Origin: Limnofasciculus baicalensis BBK-W-15
GTDB lineage: Bacteria; Cyanobacteriota; Cyanobacteriia; Cyanobacteriales; Coleofasciculaceae
Length of the DNA stretch: 46,507 nucleotides
Direction: 5' to 3'
Assembly: GCF_024178385.1 (NCBI RefSeq)
Contig: NZ_JAMZMM010000002.1
Location: 1 to 46,507 of the forward strand
Part shown: piece after piece, positions 16,623 through 23,562 of the stretch
How the letters are laid out: each line of letters starts with the position of its first letter
How positions within the stretch are numbered: position 1 is the first letter of the stretch
The notes under the pieces: model-generated
Told to the model about the DNA's origin: nothing
Seen by the model: the letters and a program-made list of their open reading frames with translations, nothing else
The model's database searches: none
Translations under genes and position numbers: made by a program

Positions 16623-17166
16623 ATGACTCAGTTTTTACAAGCAGCGGATGAGTGGGATTTAGAAAGGCTCTACCAAAATCTGGCAGATGCCAAGCGACAA
16701 TTTGCACCTCACAAACAACGTGGACTGACTCCGGTGGAAAAGCTGCATTTACGAGGATTGCTTTGTGGCTATAATCCAGAGGAGATTGCCGAACAGCTTT
16801 ATAATGCTTCTGCGGGAGTTAGAGTTGCTCTTTCTAACACCATATATCGATTTTAAAACATATTGCTATTCAGTGTAATAAAGGCGAGTTTCAATCTAAC
16901 CAGATCCCAGTTTTTATTCCTATAAAAATCTTTGCGGAGGATACCAGATATATTGCTAATTTCGACTTATTGAGTATCGCAAGATTGGGCGCAATTAGCA
17001 GTTCAGCGATGAACAAAAACAATTACTAAAACAGTATTATGATGCCAATAAGTTACTAGTAGATTGCCTCAATAGCGCTGCTAATGTTACTCCCGCAGTG
17101 CGACAAGAAATTGAGGACACCTTGTTATTACCCATTGTTGAAATTGATAAAAGAGGTAAATCCTAA
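16623..17166 (+). pseudogene. Decayed HTH-NACHT STAND NTPase gene
   Basis: Three pieces in different frames add up to the outline of one gene. First, 16623-16856 encodes 77 residues with LTPVEKLHLRGLLCGYNPEE, the N-terminal helical/HTH-like domain found at the front of many cyanobacterial signalling proteins. Second, about 16853-17029 encodes IPVFIPIKIFAEDTRYIANF, matching the NACHT segment that follows the P-loop. Third, 17032-17166 encodes YYDANKLLVDCLNSAANVTP and ends DTLLLPIVEIDKR, matching the C-terminal helical end of NACHT proteins. The P-loop, Walker B and sensor regions are missing, so internal deletions and frameshifts have killed the gene. NACHT/STAND proteins often act in anti-phage defence or regulated cell death. 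The 77-residue N-terminal part might still be expressed. Confidence 0.65.
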
Positions 17167-17190
17167 GAGAAATATAGTCTTTTGACTAAT

Positions 17191-17237
17191 CTGATGAAGC
17201 GATCGCTCCTTTTGGATGATAGTATAAATGCGATCGC
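17191..17237 (+). repeat. Left copy of a ~48-bp direct repeat
   Basis: Starts CTGATGAAG, contains CGATCGCTCCTTTTG and AGTATAAATGCGATCGC, and is almost the same as 18139-18186 (a few mismatches and a 1-bp indel). Each copy contains two GCGATCGC-like HIP1 palindromes. The two copies bracket the probable toxin/immunity pair. Confidence 0.85.
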
Positions 17238-17286
17238 CAAGCCCTTATCATTAATATTGACTGCCTTTTCCTAAACTAAACCTATC

Positions 17287-17595
17287 GTGACAACAGGAGC
17301 AATTCCCGATGAAAGTCCACGCAATTTACAAGAGCAACTCCTCCTCGAAGATGCTAAAGCGGGAAATTGTAGATCCATTCAAGTCGGTACAGATAAACTA
17401 CTGAGGGATGCACCACGACTGGTAGCTATTTATGGCGGTACTCCTGAAGATTGGCATAAAATGACAAGTAATCAAGCCTTTGAAATTAATGGAGTATCCG
17501 TACAAGTTCATTGGTTTCGCAACAGTCAAACTTTGGAAGACTTTGAATTTAAGTTCAAACGCCAATATCCCAAAGCAGCACCGAAAAACCTCTAA
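17287..17595 (+). CDS. Probable orphan polymorphic-toxin C-terminal domain
   Basis: A 102-residue protein starting at a GTG. IPDESPRNLQEQLLLEDAKA is followed by a short variable linker, then DWHKM, and a last block NGVSVQVHWFRN and DFEFKFK. This order resembles small C-terminal nuclease-like toxin domains at the ends of RHS, hemagglutinin and other polymorphic toxins (the EQL...EEA...W.KM...G..IHY..N...DFKFK pattern). The call is from memory of such domains and needs a profile search. No delivery domain is attached: the frame is closed by a stop just upstream. It lies 11 bp before a probable immunity gene, and both lie between direct repeats. It may be a captured toxin tip or a solo toxin. 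Confidence 0.45.
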   Translation: MTTGAIPDESPRNLQEQLLLEDAKAGNCRSIQVGTDKLLRDAPRLVAIYGGTPEDWHKMTSNQAFEINGVSVQVHWFRNSQTLEDFEFKFKRQYPKAAPKNL

Positions 17596-17606
17596 AAAGT
17601 AAAATC

Positions 17607-18062
17607 ATGAAAATTCGTTGTATCGCCAATACCGGAAGATCTCTTCCTGATAGTTACCTCAATCCCAGATTAGGTTACACAAAAGAATTAGAATTTCCCC
17701 TAACCATTGGCAAAGACTATATAGTTTACGCATTCTCTACAAAACAGGAACAGATTTGGTACTATGTCTGCGAGGATAACTACATGTATTATCCAATGAG
17801 GAGTCCCGCACCATTATTTGAGGTAGTTGATAACAGAATGTCCGCCTATTGGAGGTTAAAGATTTCCCTCAATGGTTTGTTAGAAGTTGCATTCGATCAG
17901 TGGTTCTCCGACCCTTATTTTTATGATAAACTAACGGATCAAGAGGAAGAAGAAGTTTTAATATTTGAGAAAGTTAAAGAGATGATGGATTTAGAAGCTT
18001 TTTCTCCAGCACACATGCTTATTGATTACACTCGAATGCAAGCTTCATCATTAGCTAGTTGA
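17607..18062 (+). CDS. Probable immunity protein
   Basis: A 151-residue soluble acidic protein. The N-terminus MKIRCIANTGRSLPDSYL, then ELEFPLTIGKDYIVYAF, and the mid block PAPLFEVVDNRMSAYW match a widespread bacterial family that I associate with positions beside polymorphic toxins. The pattern is SEFxLTxGKxYxVY followed by PxxLFEVVD. Family function is not experimentally known to me. The start ATG lies 11 bp after the putative toxin stop, consistent with co-expression. The C-terminal third is helical and rich in Asp/Glu, a common trait of nuclease inhibitors. Confidence 0.5.
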   Translation: MKIRCIANTGRSLPDSYLNPRLGYTKELEFPLTIGKDYIVYAFSTKQEQIWYYVCEDNYMYYPMRSPAPLFEVVDNRMSAYWRLKISLNGLLEVAFDQWFSDPYFYDKLTDQEEEEVLIFEKVKEMMDLEAFSPAHMLIDYTRMQASSLAS

Positions 18063-18138
18063 AAAATAGGTGAACCAAGTGAAAAAAAACGATCGCCACC
18101 TCCGTGATGGAATTGCTACTAACAAATAAACGAGGAAT

Positions 18139-18186
18139 CTGATAAGATCGATCGCTCCTTTTGTATGGGAGTATAAATGCGATCGC
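18139..18186 (+). repeat. Right copy of the ~48-bp direct repeat
   Basis: Second copy of the element at 17191-17237, in the same orientation. Its last base is the final base of the TAG stop of the minus-strand gene 18186-18683, so the repeat reaches right up to that gene's 3' end. The interval between the two copies (about 900 bp) contains only the toxin/immunity pair. Confidence 0.85.
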
Positions 18187-18683
18187 TACCCTGCATTATT
18201 AGCCTTAACAGACAAAGATTCCAGAAACTGAACGACTTCACCCAGCATCGCATCTGGTAGTTTCTCTAAAAGTGCTGTGGCTCTATGACGAACTTCGCTA
18301 CCTATTTCTTCTGTTGACTGCTCTTTAGTCATGCCATCTCTATTTCCTTCATAACTTTCCAGTACCCTGTCATTTTGAAATGATTTCAGCTTCGATACTG
18401 CTTCTTCAGGTGTAACAAAATTACCTACATCTGCTGGAAATTCAACCACTTCTTTATTGTAAAACTTAACCACCAGCTTACTCACATTCATCGCCACCCG
18501 CTGATTAAATCTAAATACTTCTGAAAATTCGCGATTGCCATCAGTAGTTTGAAGCGATTTATCTCCCAGTTGATTTACTTCAGTTGTAAACAAAAATTTG
18601 TGCATATCTGCCCCTATAGATAACAATACTTCGTGCAATCTAGGTTCATTTGTAGGTTTAATAGACAAAACTTTTACATTCAT
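18186..18683 (-). CDS. Conserved hypothetical protein
   Basis: A 165-residue soluble protein I do not recognise as a whole. The N-terminal 90 residues alternate strands and charged turns (MNVKVLSIKPTNEPRLHEVL and ADVGNFVTPEEAVSKL). The C-terminal 35 residues, ALLEKLPDAMLGEVVQFLESL, resemble the helix of DUF2281-like short proteins often found in antitoxin-type or regulatory genes. No membrane segments. It lies 54 bp downstream of the PD-(D/E)XK-like gene on the same strand and may be co-transcribed. Confidence 0.5.
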   Translation of the reverse strand: MNVKVLSIKPTNEPRLHEVLLSIGADMHKFLFTTEVNQLGDKSLQTTDGNREFSEVFRFNQRVAMNVSKLVVKFYNKEVVEFPADVGNFVTPEEAVSKLKSFQNDRVLESYEGNRDGMTKEQSTEEIGSEVRHRATALLEKLPDAMLGEVVQFLESLSVKANNAG

Positions 18684-18737
18684 CGTCTTAATGAGTAAAT
18701 TGCTTGAAGATTCCAGTAATTTATGAATTCTTCTCTA

Positions 18738-19376
18738 TTAATTCCACTTAGTAAGTCGTTTCAGCACCTGCATCGCCTCATTCAGTCCATTATTCCGACT
18801 ATTAGATAAACTAAACAAATCTGACAGTCCATACTGATTAATCTCACCACGATTCAGCTTAATGAAGATATACTCTTCCCCATTTGTTATCATACCAAAA
18901 GTCTGGTTTTCCGGATGAGGATTCCCCATCATGTATGCTAGAGTCTGCGGCACAGCCCGCGCCACACTAAAACCATATTCCTTACTCTCAATCACCACAA
19001 CCCAGAATTGCTCTTGCACAACTAAGGCATCAATTCTTCCTTGTAAAACCTCATCTCTATCTTGACTAATAATCTCAACTTTCAGAAAATTCTCACCTCG
19101 AATCCTCAACGGCAAATCGCACAACCCCATCAGATCCAGAAGCGGATGTACTATAATAATGTTAACCGTACCTTCAGAAATTTCATCCTCTTCCATATAA
19201 GAAAGATAGCGATTCTTTAATCTCTGTAATCCTGCTTTTTCACTCTCAGTCAGTTCCGGCAAATCTGTCAGCCATTCAGTAAAAAATAGAGGTTCATTAC
19301 TCCGATACAAATTGAACTTAAGCCGCAGATCGCTTAATTTGGTAATCGTTTTAGTAATAGCTGTTTCTTGAGGCAT
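18738..19376 (-). CDS. PD-(D/E)XK nuclease-like protein (restriction-subunit-R-like)
   Basis: A 212-residue protein resembling cyanobacterial stand-alone proteins annotated as type I restriction enzyme R-subunit N-terminal-like. The nuclease core is visible: a hydrophobic strand IIIVHPLLDLMG, then GRID116ALVV, then VVVIE130-S-K132, giving the D...ExK triad of the PD-(D/E)XK fold. A Gln (AVPQTLAYMMG, about residue 144) follows at the place used by RecB-type members. No helicase domain is present and no hsdM/hsdS genes are nearby, so classical type I restriction is not supported. Whether it is a nuclease, a DNA-binding relic or a regulator is open. It lies 39 bp after the racemase-family gene on the same strand. 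Confidence 0.65.
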   Translation of the reverse strand: MPQETAITKTITKLSDLRLKFNLYRSNEPLFFTEWLTDLPELTESEKAGLQRLKNRYLSYMEEDEISEGTVNIIIVHPLLDLMGLCDLPLRIRGENFLKVEIISQDRDEVLQGRIDALVVQEQFWVVVIESKEYGFSVARAVPQTLAYMMGNPHPENQTFGMITNGEEYIFIKLNRGEINQYGLSDLFSLSNSRNNGLNEAMQVLKRLTKWN

Positions 19377-19415
19377 ATATTTTTTGAGATAAATGACTTG
19401 TACTAATCTTGAATC

Positions 19416-20501
19416 CTACTTTATTTTATCACTAATCTTCTGTATAAATTGCTTTCTAATAAAAGGAGAAGTCATCGCTGCCAGAAGACTACCATAATCC
19501 AAGTTAAAATTGACTTCATCTCCCACCTGTAAATTCTGGTTATTGCTATCGAGAATAATATGATCGCTGCTAGATCCTAATATTTCTAATTTGCGATCGC
19601 ATTTCAAGCCAGATACCAGAATATCCTGCCTTCCCAAAGCAATAATCGCTCTTTGGCGAATTCCTCGATCTTGGAAACTAGGAACATTGCCAAAAGCATC
19701 TTGACAAATCTCTCCAAATGGAAGAGATGGCTTTTTCTTGGACTCGATCACTTCAGCAACAAGTTGAAATGCACGGGTATGCAAACCTGGAATCGCTTTT
19801 CTACTAACAGTTTCACAACCTAAAAGAATTGATTCACCCAAGCGAATGTTGTTGATTTTACCGACATCTTCGGTGGACTTATACCACTCATAATTTGCCG
19901 AATTTCCGCCGGAAATTATCTCTAGACTAATCTGAAACTCTTTTTCAATCCTCTCAACCAGTTGAGATAATTCCTCCATATTTTTACTGTCTGGTTTTAC
20001 TCCACCATAACAAGCTAAATTGCAGCCAATTCCAACTATTTTGATATGGGATAGAGTGAGAGTTTCCCTAATAAATTGAACAAGATCGCAAGGAAGTATC
20101 CCTTCACGCAGATCGCCTAACTCCACCATAATAATCACCTGATGATTTTTATTATGTACTTTTGCATAATAGGAAAGCTTCTTAAGAGTCTCAATCTCAG
20201 TATTGAGACTAATATCTACAATTTTGACAACAGATTCAGCCTGACTTAAAGGAGTTCTTAGCAGAACAAACTGAGTTGATATCCCAGCATTTTTCATTTT
20301 TTGAATGTTTTCAATGCGAGAGTCAGCAATAAATCTGACTCCGCCTTGAATCATTGCCTCGATAATAGAAGGTTCTCCTAGCACTGCTTTAGAAACACCC
20401 ATCAAGGAAATACCTTTTTGCCCATAAAGTTCGGATAGCATCCTGGCATTATCCCGTATTTGGGATAGGACAATTTCTATTCTCGGCATGAATGATTTCA
20501 T
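19416..20501 (-). CDS. Alanine/ornithine racemase-family PLP enzyme
   Basis: A 361-residue fold-type III PLP protein. The cofactor lysine is K38 in MGVSKAV. The TIM-barrel domain continues through DSRIENIQKMKNAG, MVELGDLREGI, GIGCNLACYGGVKPD and SGGNSANY, with a C-terminal beta domain (GDEVNFNLDYGSLL). The DLREG, N-L-A-C-Y-G and SGGNS motifs are those of the alanine/ornithine racemase subgroup (Orr/YhfX-like), not biosynthetic Alr. The reaction is interconversion of L and D forms of an amino acid with PLP. It follows the DUF1611 gene by 23 bp, a typical partnership in D-amino-acid metabolism. A GGAAAG before the first ATG supports this start. Confidence 0.82.
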   Translation of the reverse strand: MKSFMPRIEIVLSQIRDNARMLSELYGQKGISLMGVSKAVLGEPSIIEAMIQGGVRFIADSRIENIQKMKNAGISTQFVLLRTPLSQAESVVKIVDISLNTEIETLKKLSYYAKVHNKNHQVIIMVELGDLREGILPCDLVQFIRETLTLSHIKIVGIGCNLACYGGVKPDSKNMEELSQLVERIEKEFQISLEIISGGNSANYEWYKSTEDVGKINNIRLGESILLGCETVSRKAIPGLHTRAFQLVAEVIESKKKPSLPFGEICQDAFGNVPSFQDRGIRQRAIIALGRQDILVSGLKCDRKLEILGSSSDHIILDSNNQNLQVGDEVNFNLDYGSLLAAMTSPFIRKQFIQKISDKIK

Positions 20502-20524
20502 CTATTCTTTCCAGACGAGTACGT

Positions 20525-21646
20525 CTACCTCGTTGCCAATACAGGAATTTTTTCTAAATTCCCCAGCTTGATTTTTTGAGCCAATTTGGGAAAATGCTTA
20601 CCCAATATTTGAACAAGTTTTTGGCATCCATGGGTTAATACATCCGTTGTTGGCAATTTAAGCCGCGTCTCATAATCCTTGATAACTTTCAAAATTTCTT
20701 CGTCTGTTAGGTTTTCATGGCTTAATGTAATCGCCATCACTGTAGATTGAGAAATCGCTTCGATAAGTTTAATTTCGCTCTCAACATTGGGCATTGCCAA
20801 ATGAGGAAAATCGCACCGGAACTTCCTCCCAGGTGGATGTTGAAGGATAATACCATCAGGCATACTTCCTTTTAAGATACCAATGGAACTCATAAAAGCC
20901 GGATGACTAACTGCACTCTGCCCCTCAACTAAAATGATGTCGGGACTTTCATTTTCAAATGATTGAATAACAGAGTTTTCTATTTCACCAATTACAAACT
21001 GGGAAATAAGAGCATCCATGGCTACTCCATACATCGATCCTTGCATTAAACTGGTTTGCCCTGTGGCAACCATGATCGATTTTATCCCTAGGTTGTTGAG
21101 GGTTTGGTTTAATTCCACTGCGGTAGTCATTTTCCCACAGGCGCAATCTGTTCCTAATATGGCAATTACAGGAACGTTTACTTTTGATATTTGTCCAGTG
21201 AAGACATGTAAATCTTTTAAATTTGGCGGTTTTCTGATGTCTTTTATTTGGATTCCGCACTGGGCAGCCATCTCTATGAATTCTCGATCTTCAGAAAAGA
21301 ATTCATGTAATCCGTTAATTATATCCATTCCTTTTTCCATAGCTTCTAAGATGAGAAGCCTTTCTGGAATGGATATACGAGCATCTAAGGGAGCTTTGCC
21401 ATAGATATAGCAACTTGGAATTTTTGGGAGCTGCTCCAAAGCTTCATCTAAGTTAGCAAAAATGGGAATATAATTCCTTTTATCGTCTAATTCTTCACCC
21501 GCATCCTTACCAGCCAAGGAACTATCAATCACCCCAACAATGGTATAAGTCTCAGAGTGTCGAACCAAACCTGCGGCGGTTTTTCCGTCCATTAAGCCAA
21601 ATTGATTTTCGCAGTAAATCAAGGCCGTCTTTTTCACGGTTGCCAT
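20525..21646 (-). CDS. DUF1611 family protein (DgcN-like)
   Basis: A 373-residue two-domain protein of the DUF1611 family. The C-terminal P-loop domain has G165-TDCAC-G171-K172-M-T-T175, then IILVEGQSAVSHPA (Walker B-like region) and LQHPPGRKFR. The N-terminal domain is Rossmann-like. Family members include DgcN, described as an N-acetyltransferase acting on D-glutamate in a catabolic pathway; that activity here is inference. The next gene, 23 bp downstream, is a PLP racemase of the alanine/ornithine type, so the pair probably handles a D-amino acid or its acyl derivative. A potentially structured leader lies about 150 bp upstream of the start. Confidence 0.82.
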   Translation of the reverse strand: MATVKKTALIYCENQFGLMDGKTAAGLVRHSETYTIVGVIDSSLAGKDAGEELDDKRNYIPIFANLDEALEQLPKIPSCYIYGKAPLDARISIPERLLILEAMEKGMDIINGLHEFFSEDREFIEMAAQCGIQIKDIRKPPNLKDLHVFTGQISKVNVPVIAILGTDCACGKMTTAVELNQTLNNLGIKSIMVATGQTSLMQGSMYGVAMDALISQFVIGEIENSVIQSFENESPDIILVEGQSAVSHPAFMSSIGILKGSMPDGIILQHPPGRKFRCDFPHLAMPNVESEIKLIEAISQSTVMAITLSHENLTDEEILKVIKDYETRLKLPTTDVLTHGCQKLVQILGKHFPKLAQKIKLGNLEKIPVLATR

Positions 21647-21795
21647 TAAATTAATTTCCCTCTATTTATTGTCAAACATTCAAGAAGTTTTTTGAAGTTG
21701 CTAAACTTCTCGAAAATTCCATGCCTTATCTCTATGCGAAGAGTTCGCATATACCTCGTTGAGTCTTGTAATTTCTTTTTATATCAGTCACCCAT

Positions 21796-21853
21796 GTTAG
21801 GAAAAGGGGATGGCAGCCCCTTGTTGAAATTTGCTAGCTTATAATTTCCTAAC
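21796..21853 (-). promoter_or_regulatory. Candidate structured leader upstream of the DUF1611 operon
   Basis: An outer pair GTTAGGAA (21796-21803) and TTCCTAAC (21846-21853) encloses an inner hairpin AAGGGG (21804-21809) / CCCCTT (21817-21822) and a GCTAGC palindrome. It lies 150 bp upstream of the DUF1611 start, within a 552-bp gene-free stretch, and could fold in a 5' leader of that operon. I match it to no known riboswitch. The rest of the gap (21647-22198) holds the MITE-like element at 22015-22180 and no gene I can see. Confidence 0.35.
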
Positions 21854-22014
21854 TCTTGTGGCGGTTGCTATTTTAGAAAAAAAGCTCAAGAAAACCCATG
21901 CAGTAAAAACTACATAATTTAGTTGATTTTTTAAAAGCCTAAGTCATGTTAATTTTGCAGCGGAAAGCTCAGACCTTAATTGAGTTTTGTTTTAAACTTA
22001 GCTTGTATTAATTA

Positions 22015-22180
22015 TAACTCATAACTTGCACCATTAAGCTGATTAGCAGCTAAATTGAATAATTTAGCTGCTGTAACCCTTTCCTGGCTTAGATCCTAGT
22101 ATCAAATGACATATATTCTTATCAACAAGTCGAAAAACCTAATCCCCCAGCCCCCTTCGCCAGGTGCAAGTTATGAGTTA
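22015..22180. mobile_element. MITE-like element with 18-bp terminal inverted repeats
   Basis: TAACTCATAACTTGCACC (22015-22032) and its exact reverse complement (22163-22180) bound a 166-bp unit. Inside is a perfect 12-bp stem, AGCAGCTAAATT / AATTTAGCTGCT, with loop GAAT (22045-22072), and near the right end a truncated copy of the CCCCCTTCCC repeat. No open reading frame is present. The structure fits a non-autonomous transposable element or a nested insertion. Confidence 0.6.
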
Positions 22181-22198
22181 CATTCGACACCTACAGGT

Positions 22199-22615
22199 TC
22201 ATACTGCTTCAGCAATAACCTTTCCAATTTCTTGAGGAGTTGCACCTGTTGCTAGCATCGCACGTATTAGCAGTTCAATCGAAACTGAAGCATCGCCATT
22301 CTCCGCTTTAGCGATACGTGGTTGACTTGAATGAATTTTCTGGGCTAATTCAACTTGTGTCATTACCTTTTGTCGTCGTGCTTTCAAATTCCGACTGAGC
22401 GCTAATTTGATTTCAATCAGGGCGTTTTCTTCCGGCGTTAGCTCCAAAAATTCTGAAGCTGTACCAACCTTCCAACCCCTCGCTTCTAACCGTTCTTTTT
22501 TTAGTCTATCCATAATTAATCTTGTGTATCTGTACTCAATACGCGCTTCTTGGCTAAAGGGTGGAGTTTTAACCTCACCGCGCAACCAAATTAAAGGTTT
22601 GTAATTATCGCTCAT
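22199..22615 (-). CDS. HigA-like antitoxin fused to an N-terminal HigB/Gp49-toxin remnant
   Basis: A 138-residue protein from ATG 22615. Residues 1-28 (KPLIWLRGEVKTPPFSQEARI) match the N-terminus of HigB/Gp49-type RelE-superfamily toxins, which normally continue for about 80 more residues. From residue 35 the chain becomes a typical XRE antitoxin: KERLEARGWKVGTASEFLEL, LTPEENALIEIKLALS, then an HTH (MTQVELAQKIHSSQPRIAKAE). The toxin body has been deleted and its start joined in frame to the antitoxin. The Met at residue 35 (22513) could be the original antitoxin start. With no toxin core left it cannot poison the cell, but the DNA-binding domain is intact and may still repress promoters. Confidence 0.72.
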   Translation of the reverse strand: MSDNYKPLIWLRGEVKTPPFSQEARIEYRYTRLIMDRLKKERLEARGWKVGTASEFLELTPEENALIEIKLALSRNLKARRQKVMTQVELAQKIHSSQPRIAKAENGDASVSIELLIRAMLATGATPQEIGKVIAEAV

Positions 22616-22846
22616 GCCTAATTTTATACCACATCTGATATCGTGTAATTGCTGCCAGCAGCCCAACAAGTCGCTACAGCCGACTCCCGATAAGTTATCT
22701 GCCGCCGCTTGCTTAAACCTAACATTGTAAAAAAATACTAAATCTCGCTCGGAATATACAGGAATTCATGAGACAATCAACAGTCCAGATGTAGATTGTG
22801 GCAATTGGTAGCCCAGCCTGCCTCGTTTTTTCTCAGGATACTCAAG

Positions 22847-23419
22847 ATGACAACAGATATAGAACGTTTTTGTGTAAAATTCTTAGCTAGACCAGAAACC
22901 AATATTGATGAGGCGAAGTTCATTGAGATTTTTCATGAATGGATTCGCTTGCACAAGCTTGAAGGTACTTTAATTGATGTCGCAGATTATCGCCATGTAC
23001 CCAATGGTCCGGGGATTATGTTGATTACTCATGACGTTAACTATGCCATGGATTGGGCAAATGGTGAGTTTGGTTTGTACGCTCAACGGAAGTTGGGTGA
23101 AGGAGAAACTCACAAAGATCGTATTTTAGGATTGGCAAAGGCGACAGCAACTTTTGGCGCTTTGCTGGAATCCGATAGCCGAGTGGCAGGGAACTTGAGT
23201 TTGGAAGGTGGTAAGTTTTACTATATGTCTAACGATCGTTTAAAAGTTCCCAATACTGAGGAAGCTTTCACTGCGATTAAACCAGATTTGGAAGCTGTTG
23301 CTGCGGAACTTTATCCTGGTAAAACTGTTTCTATTACTCGCAAAGAAAATGATATCCGCGATCGCTTAACTGTAGTGGTTGAGGTGGAAAACTCTGTGGA
23401 TATCGGCAGTTTGGCTTAA
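22847..23419 (+). CDS. Conserved hypothetical cyanobacterial protein
   Basis: A 190-residue soluble protein starting MTTDIERFCVKFLARPE. The ATG has an AGGA about 9 bp upstream, so it is preferred over a GTG at 22796. Blocks FHEWIRLHKLEGTLIDVADYRHVPNGPGIML, LGEGETHKDRILGLAKATATF and FYYMSNDRLKVPNT suggest a compact alpha/beta protein. I recall similar proteins only as conserved hypotheticals in cyanobacteria and proteobacteria; no function is assigned. It stands alone between the antitoxin remnant and a MITE. Confidence 0.65.
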   Translation: MTTDIERFCVKFLARPETNIDEAKFIEIFHEWIRLHKLEGTLIDVADYRHVPNGPGIMLITHDVNYAMDWANGEFGLYAQRKLGEGETHKDRILGLAKATATFGALLESDSRVAGNLSLEGGKFYYMSNDRLKVPNTEEAFTAIKPDLEAVAAELYPGKTVSITRKENDIRDRLTVVVEVENSVDIGSLA

Positions 23420-23449
23420 GCCGCATAAGAGGCTGTTTGTCAATAAAAA

Positions 23450-23539
23450 CAGGACTTACGCAAAGCCTCTATCTGTAGGTGCGTTATCCTTTGCTAACGC
23501 ACCATCCACACTATAAGTAGCGTCGCTGCGTAAGTCCTG
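23450..23539. mobile_element. 90-bp MITE with CAGGACTTACGCA ends
   Basis: CAGGACTTACGCA (23450-23462) is matched by its exact reverse complement (23527-23539). Inside, GGTGCGTTA (23478-23486) pairs with TAACGCACC (23495-23503). Ends of this type are a very common small inverted-repeat family in cyanobacteria. It sits between the convergent ends of two genes and can form a long hairpin, so it may also act as a terminator. Confidence 0.8.
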
Positions 23540-23562
23540 ACTATTTCAACGCAACGTGGTTA

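Noticed and set aside
16486-16707. Minus-strand 73-codon frame
   Set aside because: It covers the 70-bp tandem duplication and the antisense of the HTH-like fragment; peptide shows no domain character and no ribosome-binding site.
18738-19376. Type I restriction system
   Set aside because: Only a nuclease-like domain is present; no helicase motor, methyltransferase or specificity gene lies in the window.
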